Assembly (NCBI GenBank): GCA_032718475.1
Contig: JAUCBJ010003508.1
Span: 1 to 24,506 of the forward strand
Source of the DNA: Nemertoderma westbladi
Lineage: Eukaryota > Xenacoelomorpha > Nemertodermatida > Nemertodermatidae
DNA length: 24,506 nt
Reading direction: 5' to 3'
The notes under the pieces were generated by a model, which was not told the origin of the DNA, ran no database searches, and saw only the letters and a list, made by a program, of their open reading frames with translations. Shown piece after piece: positions 1 through 9,341 of the stretch. Numbering within the stretch: the stretch's first letter is position 1; every line of letters starts with the position of its first letter. The position numbers and the translations under genes were made by a program.

Positions 1-803
1 GTTATCGGCCTAGGCTGAGATAACTGGGGAGTGTTATCGGCCTAGGCTGAGATAACTGGGGAGTGTTCTCGGCCTAGGCTGAGATAACTGGGGAGTGTTC
101 TATCGGCCTAGGCTGAGATAACTGGGGAGTGTTCTCAGCCTAGGCTGAGATAACTGGTGAGTGTTATCGGCCTAGGCTGAGATAACTGGGGAGTGTTATC
201 GGCCTAGGCTGAGATAACTGGGGAGTGTTATCGGCCTAGGCTGAGATAACTGGGGAGTGTTATCGGCCTAGGCTGAGATAACTGGGGAGTGTTCTCAGCC
301 TAGGCTGAGATAACTGGGGAGTGTTCTCAGCCTAGGCTGAGATAACTGGGGAGTGTTATCGGCCTAGGCTGAGATAACTGGGGAGTGTTCTCAGCCTAGG
401 CTGAGATAACTGGGGAGTGTTCTCAGCCTAGGCTGAGATAACTGGGGAGTGTTATCGGCCTAGGCTGAGATAACTGGGGAGTGTTCTCAGCCTAGGCTGA
501 GATAACTGGGGAGTGTTATCGGCCTAGGCTGAGATAACTGGGGAGTGTTATCGGCCTAGGCTGAGATAACTGGGGAGTGTTATCGGCCTAGGCTGAGATA
601 ACTGAGGAGTGTTCTCAGCCTAGGATGAGATAACTGGGGAGTGTTCTCAGCCTAGGCTGAGATAACTGGGGAGTGTTATCGGCCTAGGCTGAGATAACTG
701 GGGAGTGTTCTCAGCCTAGGCTGAGATAACTGGGGAGTGTTATCGGCCTAGGCTGAGACGACTGAGGAGTGTTCTCAGCCTAGGCTGAGATAACTGGGGT
801 GTT
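1..803. repeat. 32-bp palindromic minisatellite (about 25 copies, runs off left edge)
   Basis: This is a head-to-tail array with a 32-bp unit. Each unit has a constant half, GCCTAGGCTGAGATAAC followed by TGGGGAGT, and a variable start, either GTTATCG (type A) or GTTCTCA (type B). I count about 25 units. A and B are interspersed in roughly equal numbers, and two units near 65-112 are hybrids, one with 2 extra bases. Type B contains the perfect 18-bp palindrome TCTCAGCCTAGGCTGAGA. The array starts at base 1, so its true left end is outside the window. It decays after about 790, where a degenerate remnant (GTTATCTCAGCC, near 827) keeps an arm longer than either main type. No gene is visible in it. 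Confidence 0.95.
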
Positions 804-868
804 ATTTCAAGAGGGAGTTATCTCAGCCTTGTACAGCCCCCCCTCCCATCCCCCCATCCTCACACACT

Positions 869-886
869 GGGGGGGGGGGGGGGGGG
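869..886 (+). repeat. Homopolymer tract of 18 G
   Basis: This is an uninterrupted run of 18 guanines just after CACACACT. A C-rich block (834-859) lies within 35 bases upstream and could pair with it. Such tracts are length-unstable and prone to sequencing error, so the exact count is uncertain. Confidence 0.9.
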
Positions 887-1141
887 CATGCAGGAGCTCC
901 TTTTTACTTCTTCCTCGGGACCAATTTTGTTTGTTTAGAGGCCCTATTTTTTTTATTTCGGGGGTGGGCCCCGCAGACCCTAACGCCAGCACTGTACTCA
1001 GTATGCAGTATAGCACACAGTATGTATACATACAGTACCGGGTACCGTATACAATACACACTACTCCCGGTACCGGTAATAGTTCTTTAAAAAAAATTCA
1101 TTACAATGCGAATAATGAATTTTAACTACGGTAAATGTCAG

Positions 1142-1306
1142 AATGCCGAAATCCCTTTGGGGAACTGTTAAGGATTCATACTGCAGTTCCCCAAAAGCAC
1201 TAAGGCATTTACGCTGGCACCTACGCCAGAATGTGGTATTTCTGTATTTACTTACGTAGGCCTACCTGGAAAATGCCAGAATGCCAAAGTGCCTTTTGGG
1301 AACTAT
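1142..1306. repeat. Three-copy 26-bp repeat (two direct, one inverted)
   Basis: A segment of the form AATGCC..(A/T)..CTTTTGGGGAACT occurs at about 1143-1168 and again at about 1281-1306 in direct orientation. An inverted copy (CAGTTCCCCAAAAGCACTAA, then GGCATT) lies at about 1183-1208. Copies differ by a few bases. The first and inverted copies can fold into a hairpin. This could be part of a small dispersed element, but I see no terminal repeats or target duplication. Confidence 0.5.
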
Positions 1307-1878
1307 TCGTTAATAAGGACAAGATTTCGCGTTAATTTAATATTTATGCATTAATTAATTAGCCTACCCTGTGCGGGGGTGTATAGGCCCTACTGTAATC
1401 TGTAGGCCTAAATAACAATACTGTAATACAGTAATAGAGTACCGGAAATTGTGTAATTCCTTTTGTACAAATGTAATAATTATGTCTATTATTTTATTAT
1501 ATTATAGGCATATATCTAAATATTTGTTAAGAAAGTAAATTTATTGGACTGGAAACAAAACTGACTGATATTAAATCTTAAACAAATACCGAATACCGGT
1601 AGAGTAAAAGTACAGCCATGGCATAGTACAGCTTGCTCAACAGGACATGCATCCATATTATATGTTTCACTTTTCAGTTTCGGTGTAAAAGGAAATATGG
1701 CCGCCAATGAAACAACACCGAAATCAATAAGTCCAATAATGAGCTGTATAAATGAAGGAAGTTAGCAATTATCTTATTAATGACCTTTGATCAACAACAT
1801 GCTGTACACATTCAACGCCGAGTGATGGTCAATATCACACTCGCCACATTCAGGCATTAATAATTATTAATATTAATG

Positions 1879-1953
1879 AAAAAATATTGGAAAGAAAATA
1901 ATTTATTCATTAATTAAATTAATGAATAAATGATTTTCTTTGCAATATTTTTT
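1879..1953. repeat. Imperfect hairpin, 35-bp arms, 5-nt loop
   Basis: The left arm (1879-1913, beginning AAAAAATATTGGAAAGAAAA) and the right arm (1919-1953) are reverse complements apart from about two mismatches, around a 5-nt loop. The arms are AT-rich. The size and symmetry fit a MITE remnant or a small fold-back, but no target-site duplication is obvious. Confidence 0.75.
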
Positions 1954-2610
1954 AAATGAAAGAGCAAATAACATATGATATGTAGCAGAAACAATTCCGT
2001 AATGAATTAATTGAGAACTTAATTAATCTCACCTTCTGAGTTTAGCCAACAGTACAGTACTTGTTTGATTCAGAGCTTTGCTAATCCCATACCACCCCTA
2101 CCTACCTACTGTAGCCTTATGTACGTAATCTCATATTATTACTTGTTTAAGTCGGAATTAAGTATCGGCCTACTTCATGTTCTACAGGAATGGCCCAACT
2201 AGGGTGTATTTCAGTCTATCATGTACTGTAGCTGTCCATTAAGTAGTTTTAGTAATAACCATAGGCCTACACTATATATTACAGAAAGTTAAGGTTCAAA
2301 AGAGGGTAAGTAGAATTAACGTTGAATGTTTATTTCACATATTTCCTTTAAAACACCCATCAGGTTTTTTCTTTTGTTTAGGCTAGATAAAGATCTGTTA
2401 CCGTTGATTGATAGAAAAGTAGGCCTATTATATTTTTAACATTTATTGTGAGAGCTATAGTTATGTTAGTATATGTATGTGTGTAACACATATGTTAATA
2501 AAAACACAATTAACTGGAATTATAAAGCCTGATATATCATAATCAGCACAAGTGAAATACAACCGATATAATATAATAATAACAATACTAACACATTATT
2601 ATTACTACAT

Positions 2611-5384
2611 GCATAGTGTGTGGAGATAGTTCCATAGTGTGTGGAGATAGTTAGCATAGTGTGTGGCGATAGTTCCATAGTGTGTGGAGATAGTTCCATA
2701 GTGTGTGGAGATAGTTCCATAGTGTGTGAAGATAGTTCCATAGTGTTTGGAGATAGTTCCATAGCGTGTGGAGATAGTTCCATAGTGTGTGGAGATAGTT
2801 CCATAGTGTGTGGAGATAGTTCCATAGTGTGTGGAGATAGTTCCATAGTGTGTGGAGATAGTTCCATAGTGTGTGGAGATAGTTCCATAGTGTGTGGAGA
2901 TAGTTCCATAGTGTGTGGAGATAGTTCCATAGTGTTTGGAGATAGTTCCATAGGGTGTGGCGATAGTTCCATAGGGTGTGGAGATAGTTCCATAGTGTGT
3001 GGAGATAGTTCCATAGTGTGTGGAGATAGTTCCATAGTGTGTGTAGATAGTTCCATAGTGTGTGGAGATAGTTCCATAGTGTGTGGAAATAGTTCCATAG
3101 TGTGTGGAGATAGTTCCATAGTGTGTGGAGATAGTTCCATAGTGTGTGGAGATAGTTCCATAGTGTGTGGAGATAGTTCCATAGGGTGTGGAGTTAGTTC
3201 CATAGTGTGTGAAGATAGTTCCATAGTGTTTGGAGATAGTTCCATAGTGTGTGGAGATAGTTCCATAGTGTGTGGAGATAGTTCCATAGTGTGTGGAGAT
3301 AGTTCCATAGTGTGTGGGGATAGTTCCATAGTGTGTGGAGATAGTTCCATAGTTTGTGGAGATAGTTCCATAGTGTGTGGAGATAGTTCCATAGTGTGTG
3401 GAGATAGTTCCATAGTGTGTGGATATAGTTCCATAGTGTGTGGCGATAGTTCCATAGGGTGTGGCGATAGTTCCATAGTGTGTGGATATAGTTCCATACT
3501 GTGTGGAGATAGTTCCATAGTGTGTGGAGATAGTTCCATAGTGTGTGGAGATAGTTCCATAGTGTGTGAAGATAGTTCCATAGTGTTTGGAGATAGTTCC
3601 ATAGCGTGTGGAGATAGTTCCATAGTGTGTGGAGATAGTTCCATAGTGTGTGGAGATAGTTCCATAGTGTGTGGAGATAGTTCCATAGTGTGTGGAGATA
3701 GTTCCATAGTGTGTGGAGATAGTTCCATAGTGTGTGGAGATAGTTCCATAGTGTGTGGAGATAGTTCCATAGTGTTTGGAGATAGTTCCATAGGGTGTGG
3801 CGATAGTTCCATAGGGTGTGGAGATAGTTCCATAGTGTGTGGAGATAGTTCCATAGTGTGTGGAGATAGTTCCATAGTGTGTGTAGATAGTTCCATAGTG
3901 TGTGGAGATAGTTCCATAGTGTGTGGAAATAGTTCCATAGTGTGTGGGGATAGTTCCATAGTGTGTGGAGATAGTTCCATAGTGTGTGGAGATAGTTCCA
4001 TAGTGTGTGGAGATAGTTCCATAGGGTGTGGAGTTAGTTCCATAGTGTGTGAAGATAGTTCCATAGTGTTTGGAGATAGTTCCATAGTGTGTGGAGATAG
4101 TTCCATAGTGTGTGGAGATAGTTCCATAGTGTGTGGAGATAGTTCCATAGTGTGTGGGGATAGTTCCATAGTGTGTGGAGATAGTTCCATAGTTTGTGGA
4201 GATAGTTCCATAGTGTGTGGAGATAGTTCCATAGTGTGTGGAGATAGTTCCATAGTGTGTGGATATAGTTCCATAGTGTGTGGCGATAGTTCCATAGGGT
4301 GTGGCGATAGTTCCATAGTGTGTGGATATAGTTCCATACTGTGTGGAGATAGTTCCATAGTGTGTGGAGATAGTTCCATAGTGTGTGGAGATAGTTCCAT
4401 AGTGTGTGGAGATAGTTCCATAGTGTGTGGAGATAGTTCCATAGTGCGTGGAGATAGTTCCATAGTGTGTGGATATAGTTCCATAGTGTGTGGCGATAGT
4501 TCCATAGGGTGTGGATATAGTTCCATAGTGTGTGGCGATAGTTCCATAGGGTGTGGCGATAGTTCCATAGTGTGTGGATATAGTTCCATAGTGTGTGGAG
4601 ATAGTTCCATAGTGTGTGGAGATAGTTCCATAGTGTGTGGAGATAGTTCCATAGTGTGTGGAGATAGTTCCATAGTGTGTGGAGATAGTTCCATAGTGTG
4701 TGGAGATAGTTCCATAGTGTGTGGAGATAGTTCCATAGTGTGTGGATATAGTTCCATAGTGTGTGGCGATAGTTCCATAGTGTGTGGAGATAGTTCCATA
4801 GTGTGTGGATATAGTTCCATAGTGTGTGGCGATAGTTCCATAGGGTGTGGATATAGTTCCATAGTGTGTGGAGATAGTTCCATAGGGTGTGGATATAGTT
4901 CCATAGTGTGTGGCGATAGTTCCATAGGGTGTGGCGATAGTTCCATAGTGTGTGGATATAGTTCCATAGTGTGTGGAGATAGTTCCATAGTGTGTGGAGA
5001 TAGTTCCATAGTGTGTGGAGATAGTTCCATAGTGTGTGGAGATAGTTCCATAGTGTGTGGAGATAGTTCCATAGTGTGTGGAGATAGTTCCATAGTGTGT
5101 GGAGATAGTTCCATAGTGTGTGGATATAGTTCCATAGTGTGTGGCGATAGTTCCATAGTGTGTGGAGATAGTTCCATAGTGTGTGGATATAGTTCCATAG
5201 TGTGTGGCGATAGTTCCATAGGGTGTGGATATAGTTCCATAGTGTGTGGAGATAGTTCCATAGTGTGTGGCGATAGTTCCATAGTGTGTGGCGATAGTTC
5301 CATAGGGTGTGGATATAGTTCCATAGTGTGTGGATATAGTTCCATAGTGTGTGGAGATAGTTCCATAGTGTGTGGCGATAGTTA
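2611..5384. repeat. 21-bp minisatellite, about 132 copies, with 840-bp and 378-bp higher-order repeats
   Basis: The consensus unit is 21 bp (TCCATAGTGTGTGGAGATAG plus T), repeated about 132 times. Variants are mostly single substitutions (GGAGAT, GGCGAT, GGATAT; GTGTGTGG, GTGTTTGG, GGGTGTGG). The order of variants repeats. The block at 2668-3568 recurs at 3508-4408 (period 840 bp, 40 units) with one difference that I found. A 378-bp block (18 units) recurs from about 4540 to about 4918. Because 21 is a multiple of three and the unit is stop-free in one plus and all three minus frames, it gives open frames up to 948 codons (heptads SIVCGDS, MELSPHT, YGTISTH, HTLWNYL). I read these as products of the repeat, not as genes. 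Confidence 0.96.
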
Positions 5385-6160
5385 GTTGTAAATACAAGTT
5401 TTATAATTTTGTATTCATCGATATAAATAAACCACTTTATCATTGTAACAAGAAAGAATAACGATTAACCGCATAAACCAATAACTACAACTGGATAGAC
5501 AGACAGCGACACAGCTAACTGGATCAAGTAGGCCTGACAATAATGTGTGACAATAAGAGTGGCAAATTTGTTTACGACCAAAGATCTGTACAATTACATT
5601 CAGGTAAAGTTATTAGCTTGTAGTGGTACATTATATCGCCTCCTTATACAGGTAATTAGTTGACTGAGGCGATAGTTCATACCGGAAGTCACCCCAAGTT
5701 TAAAGTAATAACAATAAATGAAAGTCATAATAACATTACGCGCACGTCTTGCGTACTGTACTTACCAGTGCGACGTCAAAAATGTAATATTGTTTCAAGT
5801 TTCGAATAAAGACACTTAAATATAAGAATGTGAACAAACATATTTACTAAAAATGTAATAACGTCTACACAATTATTTCAGTTGAATAAACGTTAGTCGC
5901 ACGTGATAACAATAATACCGGCCCGGACTTACGTTTACCCAGTAAAACGGGCACACAAACTCACATCTACTATGTAAATAATATGGTAAGAGGGCCAATG
6001 ATACACGACTTATTACTGATGAGTTGTAGATAATATAGTCAATGGAGAGATCGACTAGAGAAGGTCGTGGTATTGTATGATTAGACCGGCAGGTCGGTAG
6101 TGACAACCTGAGGTAAACTTCCCAGACATCCCGTAATATATAAAGCCCCACTAACACTGC
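5385..6160. other. Non-coding single-copy stretch, no gene seen
   Basis: This AT-rich interval lies between the 21-bp minisatellite and a hairpin. A minus-strand open frame of 94 codons at 5873-6157 has no recognisable domain, no supporting splice structure and no family resemblance that I can name, so I do not call it a gene. Confidence 0.5.
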
Positions 6161-6220
6161 GTGTAAACCAAGGCGTCCTTTAATACATTACAGTATTAAA
6201 GGACGCCTTGGTGTAAACCA
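6161..6220. repeat. Perfect 19-bp-stem hairpin flanked by 10-bp direct repeats
   Basis: The arm at 6168-6186 (CCAAGGCGTCCTTTAATAC) and its exact reverse complement at 6193-6211 flank a 6-nt loop (ATTACA). The decamer GTGTAAACCA occurs at 6161-6170 and again at 6211-6220, so each end of the stem overlaps a copy of a direct repeat. This could be a tiny palindromic insertion with a target duplication, or a replication-template-switch product. Confidence 0.8.
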
Positions 6221-6227
6221 TTGGCTC

Positions 6228-6667
6228 GGGTGGAAACTTAAATGGTGAAAAAACAAAAATTTTCGAATTTCAAAATTGTAACAATTTTTCGATGAACGGT
6301 CATATTTTAAGATGTTTGACACCGTTTTTACTTCCCCTCATCAATTTTCCCTCAATTGCCCCAGGGGTTTTTGAAATGACATAAATCGCGCAGTTACTAT
6401 CAATTGAAGGTAAAAGTTAATTTGTCAGTTAGAACCTTTCCAGTCAGTGTATGACATCAATTTTAGTCTCATTGGAACCGCAATGGTCGATTTAGTGATG
6501 AGATGAGATTCTAGAAGCCCTCAAACCAATATTTTGGAAGCTGGAGTCAAATTTATTTCAAAATTTCCAAAAATTATGGGAAATTCAATGTAAAAGACCA
6601 AAATCTCCGTTTTGACGCTTCTCTTTATCACATGAAGTCAATTAAATTTATATTTAAGTTTCCACCC
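6228..6667. mobile_element. MITE-like 440-bp interval with perfect 16-bp terminal inverted repeats
   Basis: GGGTGGAAACTTAAAT at 6228-6243 is matched exactly by its reverse complement at 6652-6667, enclosing about 440 bp of AT-rich non-coding DNA. The heptamer ACCATTG occurs just outside both ends (6217-6223 and 6669-6675). It is not directly abutting the repeats, so target duplication is only possible, not shown. No transposase is encoded. The length, AT content and inverted ends fit a non-autonomous DNA transposon, but the superfamily cannot be assigned. Confidence 0.45.
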
Positions 6668-6753
6668 TACCATTGCCATGATAGTTAATAAAATACAGTA
6701 AGAATAAAATAAGAATAAAATACTTGGGTCTGTAAAGACGCAAGTTTCGATAA

Positions 6754-8268
6754 TACAGTTAGGTAATGTTGGTACAGTTAGGTAGTGTTGGTACAGTTAG
6801 GTCGTGTTGGTACAGTTAGGTAGTGTTGGTACAGTTAGTTAGTGTTGGTACAGTTAGTTAGTGTTGGTACAGATAGGTAGTGTTGGTACAGTTAGTTAGT
6901 GTTGGTACAGTTAGTTAGTGTTGGTACAGATAGGTAGTGTTGGTACAGTTAGTTAGTGTTGGTACAGTTAGTTAGTGTTGGTACAGTTAGGTAGTGTTGG
7001 TACAGTTAGGTAGTGTTGGTACAGTTAGGTAGTGTTGGTACAGATAGGTAGTGTTGGTACAGTTAGTTAGTGTTGGTACAGTTAGGTAGTGTTGGTACAG
7101 TTAGTTAGTGTTGGTACAGTTAGTTAGTGTTGGTACAGATAGGTAGTGTTGGTACAGTTAGTTAGTGTTGGTACAGTTAGGTAGTGTTGGTACAGTTAGT
7201 TAGGGTTGGTACAGTTAGGTAGTGTTGGTACAGTTAGTTAGTGTTGGTACCGTTAGTTAGTGTTGGTACAGTTGGTTAGTGTTGGTACAGATAGGTAGTG
7301 TTGGTACAGTTAGGTAGTGTTGGTACAGTTAGTTAGTGTTGGTACAGTTAGGTAGTGTTGGTACAGTTAGTTAGTGTTGGTACCGTTAGTTAGTGTTGGT
7401 ACAGTTGGTTAGTGTTGGTACAGATAGGTAGTGTTGGTACAGTTAGGTAGTGTTGGTACAGTTAGTTAGTGTTGGTACAGTTAGGTAGTGTTGGTACAGT
7501 TAGTTAGTGTTGTACAGTTAGGTAGTGTTGGTACAGTTAGGTAGTGTTGGTACAGTTAGGTAGTGTTGGTACAGTTAGTTAGTGTTGGTACCGTTAGTTA
7601 GTGTTGGTACAGTTGGTTAGTGTTGGTACAGATAGGTAGTGTTGGTACAGTTAGGTAGTGTTGGTACAGTTAGTTAGTGTTGGTACAGTTAGGTAGTGTT
7701 GGTACAGTTAGTTAGTGTTGGTACAGTTAGGTAGTGTTGGTACAGTTAGGTAGTGTTGGTACAGATAGGTAGTGTTGGTACAGTTAGTTAGTGTTGGTAC
7801 CGTTAGTTAGTGTTGGTACAGTTGGTTAGTGTTGGTACAGATAGGTAGTGTTGGTACAGTTAGGTAGTGTTGGTACAGTTAGTTAGTGTTGGTACAGTTA
7901 GGTAGTGTTGGTACAGTTAGTTAGTGTTGGTACAGATAGGTAGTGTTGGTACAGTTAGGTAGTGTTGGTACAGTTAGGTAGTGTTGGTACAGTTAGTTAG
8001 TGTTGGTACAGATAGGTAGTGTTGGTACAGTTAGTTAGTGTTGGTACAGTTAGGTAGTGTTGGTACAGTTAGGTAGTGTTGGTACAGTTAGTTAGTGTTG
8101 GTACAGATAGGTAGTGTTGGTACAGTTAGGTAGTGTTGGTACAGTTAGGTAGTGTTGGTACAGTTAGTTAGTGTTGGTACAGATAGGTAGTGTTGGTACA
8201 GTTAGTTAGTGTTGGTACAGTTAGGTAGTGTTGGTACAGTTAGTTAGTGTTGGTACAGTTAGTCAGTT
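6754..8268. repeat. 19-bp minisatellite, about 80 copies
   Basis: The consensus unit is GGTACAGTTAGGTAGTGTT, with common variants TTAGTTAGTG, AGATAGGTAG, CCGTTAG and AGTTGGTTAG. Variant order repeats. The CCGTTAG variant lies at 7251, 7384, 7592 and 7801, giving spacings of 133, 208 and 209 bp (7 units, then 11 units, one shortened by a 1-bp loss near 7511). The array starts abruptly at TACAGTTAGG and ends in a decayed unit (CAGTTAGTCAGTTTTGACTC). No coding potential is suggested. Confidence 0.95.
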
Positions 8269-8807
8269 TTGACTCAGTGAAAAGGGTCGAACGAGTCAAA
8301 GGGTCGAAAATATGTTTCAAAACACAAACAATAATAAGGGAACGGCGCAGGTTACAGGGACGGCTTTTTCTAACCAAAACAATACACAATGCTGTTACAA
8401 ATTGAGGGAAATTAGTATAATAATGAAATTAAAAATATACCATTTAGACACTTTCGAGACATCGACATGGCCATTCATCCCTTTGAATCTTTCGATCCGT
8501 TGACCAGAAGCGGCGCTGTCGATGTCAGTGTGTGGTGTGTGTTGGTTACAAGTAAACTATTTGATATTGGGTCCAACTAGCGTCCAATTAACTAATGGGG
8601 GTTGGGTGGAGACAGATTTAATGCCTCATACGGTTCACCATAATTGTGAGTCATCACTCATCAGGGTGTACGTTTGAAGCGAAAGTAGTGTGTGAATGGG
8701 GCCTTACATACTGAATACACTGTAGTAGATAGATATTGCAGTGACACACTATTAGAATACCAACAATAACTTATTATCTAACTACTGACAAGTGAACCCT
8801 AGAACTG
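8269..8807. other. Spacer holding the presumed 3' UTR of the minus-strand gene and a dispersed repeat fragment
   Basis: No gene is seen here. The segment at 8341-8385 resembles one at 18124-18172 (both contain CAGGTTACAG and TAACCAAAACAATA), which suggests fragments of one dispersed repeat. The side nearest 8807 would be the 3' UTR of the minus-strand membrane-protein gene. Confidence 0.45.
8617..8622 (-). promoter_or_regulatory. Candidate polyadenylation signal (ATTAAA) for the minus-strand gene
   Basis: On the minus strand an ATTAAA hexamer lies about 186 nt after the stop codon at 8808-8810. ATTAAA is the commonest variant of AATAAA. I found no AATAAA closer to the stop on that strand. 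The hexamer alone is weak evidence. Confidence 0.25.
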
Positions 8808-9013
8808 CTACTGTACCCGGTCTAAAAGTTCATCCAGTTTGCGCATCATTACGGTGTTCTTTTCCTCCATCTGGGAGAGTCGATACTCGAGATTACCGCT
8901 AGATGTCGCATGGGAACTGCGACCCCTCCACGATGTGAAGATAAAGTAAGTAATCAATAGAATAGCTAGTAGAGTTAGACCCACACTCGAACCAAACCAG
9001 TAGCGCAGAAGAG
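8808..9013 (-). CDS. Last exon of a three-exon multi-pass membrane protein gene (TMEM109/BRI3BP-like, tentative)
   Basis: The exon starts after a good acceptor on the minus strand (a pyrimidine-rich tract, then TTCCTTAG, ending at 9014) and closes with a stop at 8808-8810. It supplies two bases of a split codon and 67 codons. The peptide begins LLRYWFGSSVG, then gives a hydrophobic segment (LTLLAILLITYFIF), a basic turn (SWRGRSS), and a C-terminal amphipathic heptad stretch (LEYRLSQMEEK to LDELLDRVQ) that looks like a short coiled coil. A last membrane helix followed by a short coiled-coil tail is how TMEM109 (mitsugumin-23) and BRI3BP proteins end. That resemblance comes from memory of the family layout, not from an alignment. 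The required upstream phase is 1. Confidence 0.6.
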
Positions 9014-9341
9014 CTAAGGAATACAAAATGTTAAAAATTATTATTTGACTTCTATTTCCGGCTTGTTTATTCCCAATCTTTACACTACTACTGGTATGAA
9101 TGCCACTTGGATAAGCACTGCTACACCTTCAGCTATATTACCAAGTATAACACCTTGAGTTACACCTTAATTAGAGAACTGAACAGAGTCAGTTGATTTC
9201 ATTTAGAGAGGGGGGATGTTGGGTGCAATATTCGCCCGTGTCCAACCTTCGCATGATTGGGGGAAAGGAGCAGGTTACAAGTCAAGTGTACTAAGTCTTG
9301 CATCAGTGAGAACAGTGATTGTACTAAGCATACTATAAAAG

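Larger units (their letters stand above)
804..2610. other. Non-coding AT-rich stretch, no gene seen
   Basis: There is no convincing coding sequence here. The few open frames are short, low in complexity or cross homopolymers. The stretch holds a C-rich block (834-859) facing an 18-G tract (869-886), a cluster of GGTACCGG-like palindromes around 1036-1078, a three-copy 26-bp repeat family (1142-1306) and a 35-bp-stem hairpin (1879-1953). Several TAGGCCTA octamers also occur, for example near 1256, 1403, 2262 and 2420. Confidence 0.6.

Noticed and set aside
1-803. A CRISPR-like array
   Set aside because: The units are contiguous, with no unique spacers, and the context is eukaryotic. It is a minisatellite.
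799-1125. A 108-codon plus frame and an 84-codon minus frame
   Set aside because: They cross an 18-G homopolymer and C-rich block on both strands. The composition is driven by the tracts, and there is no family resemblance.
2520-5443. Open frames of 469 to 948 codons on both strands
   Set aside because: They arise because the 21-bp unit is an exact multiple of three and is stop-free in four frames. There are no flanking exons, no domain, and three frames on one strand are open at once.
5873-6157. A 94-codon minus frame with a hydrophobic start
   Set aside because: It has no recognisable family, no splice support, and composition typical of chance frames in this AT-rich stretch. It ends next to a hairpin.
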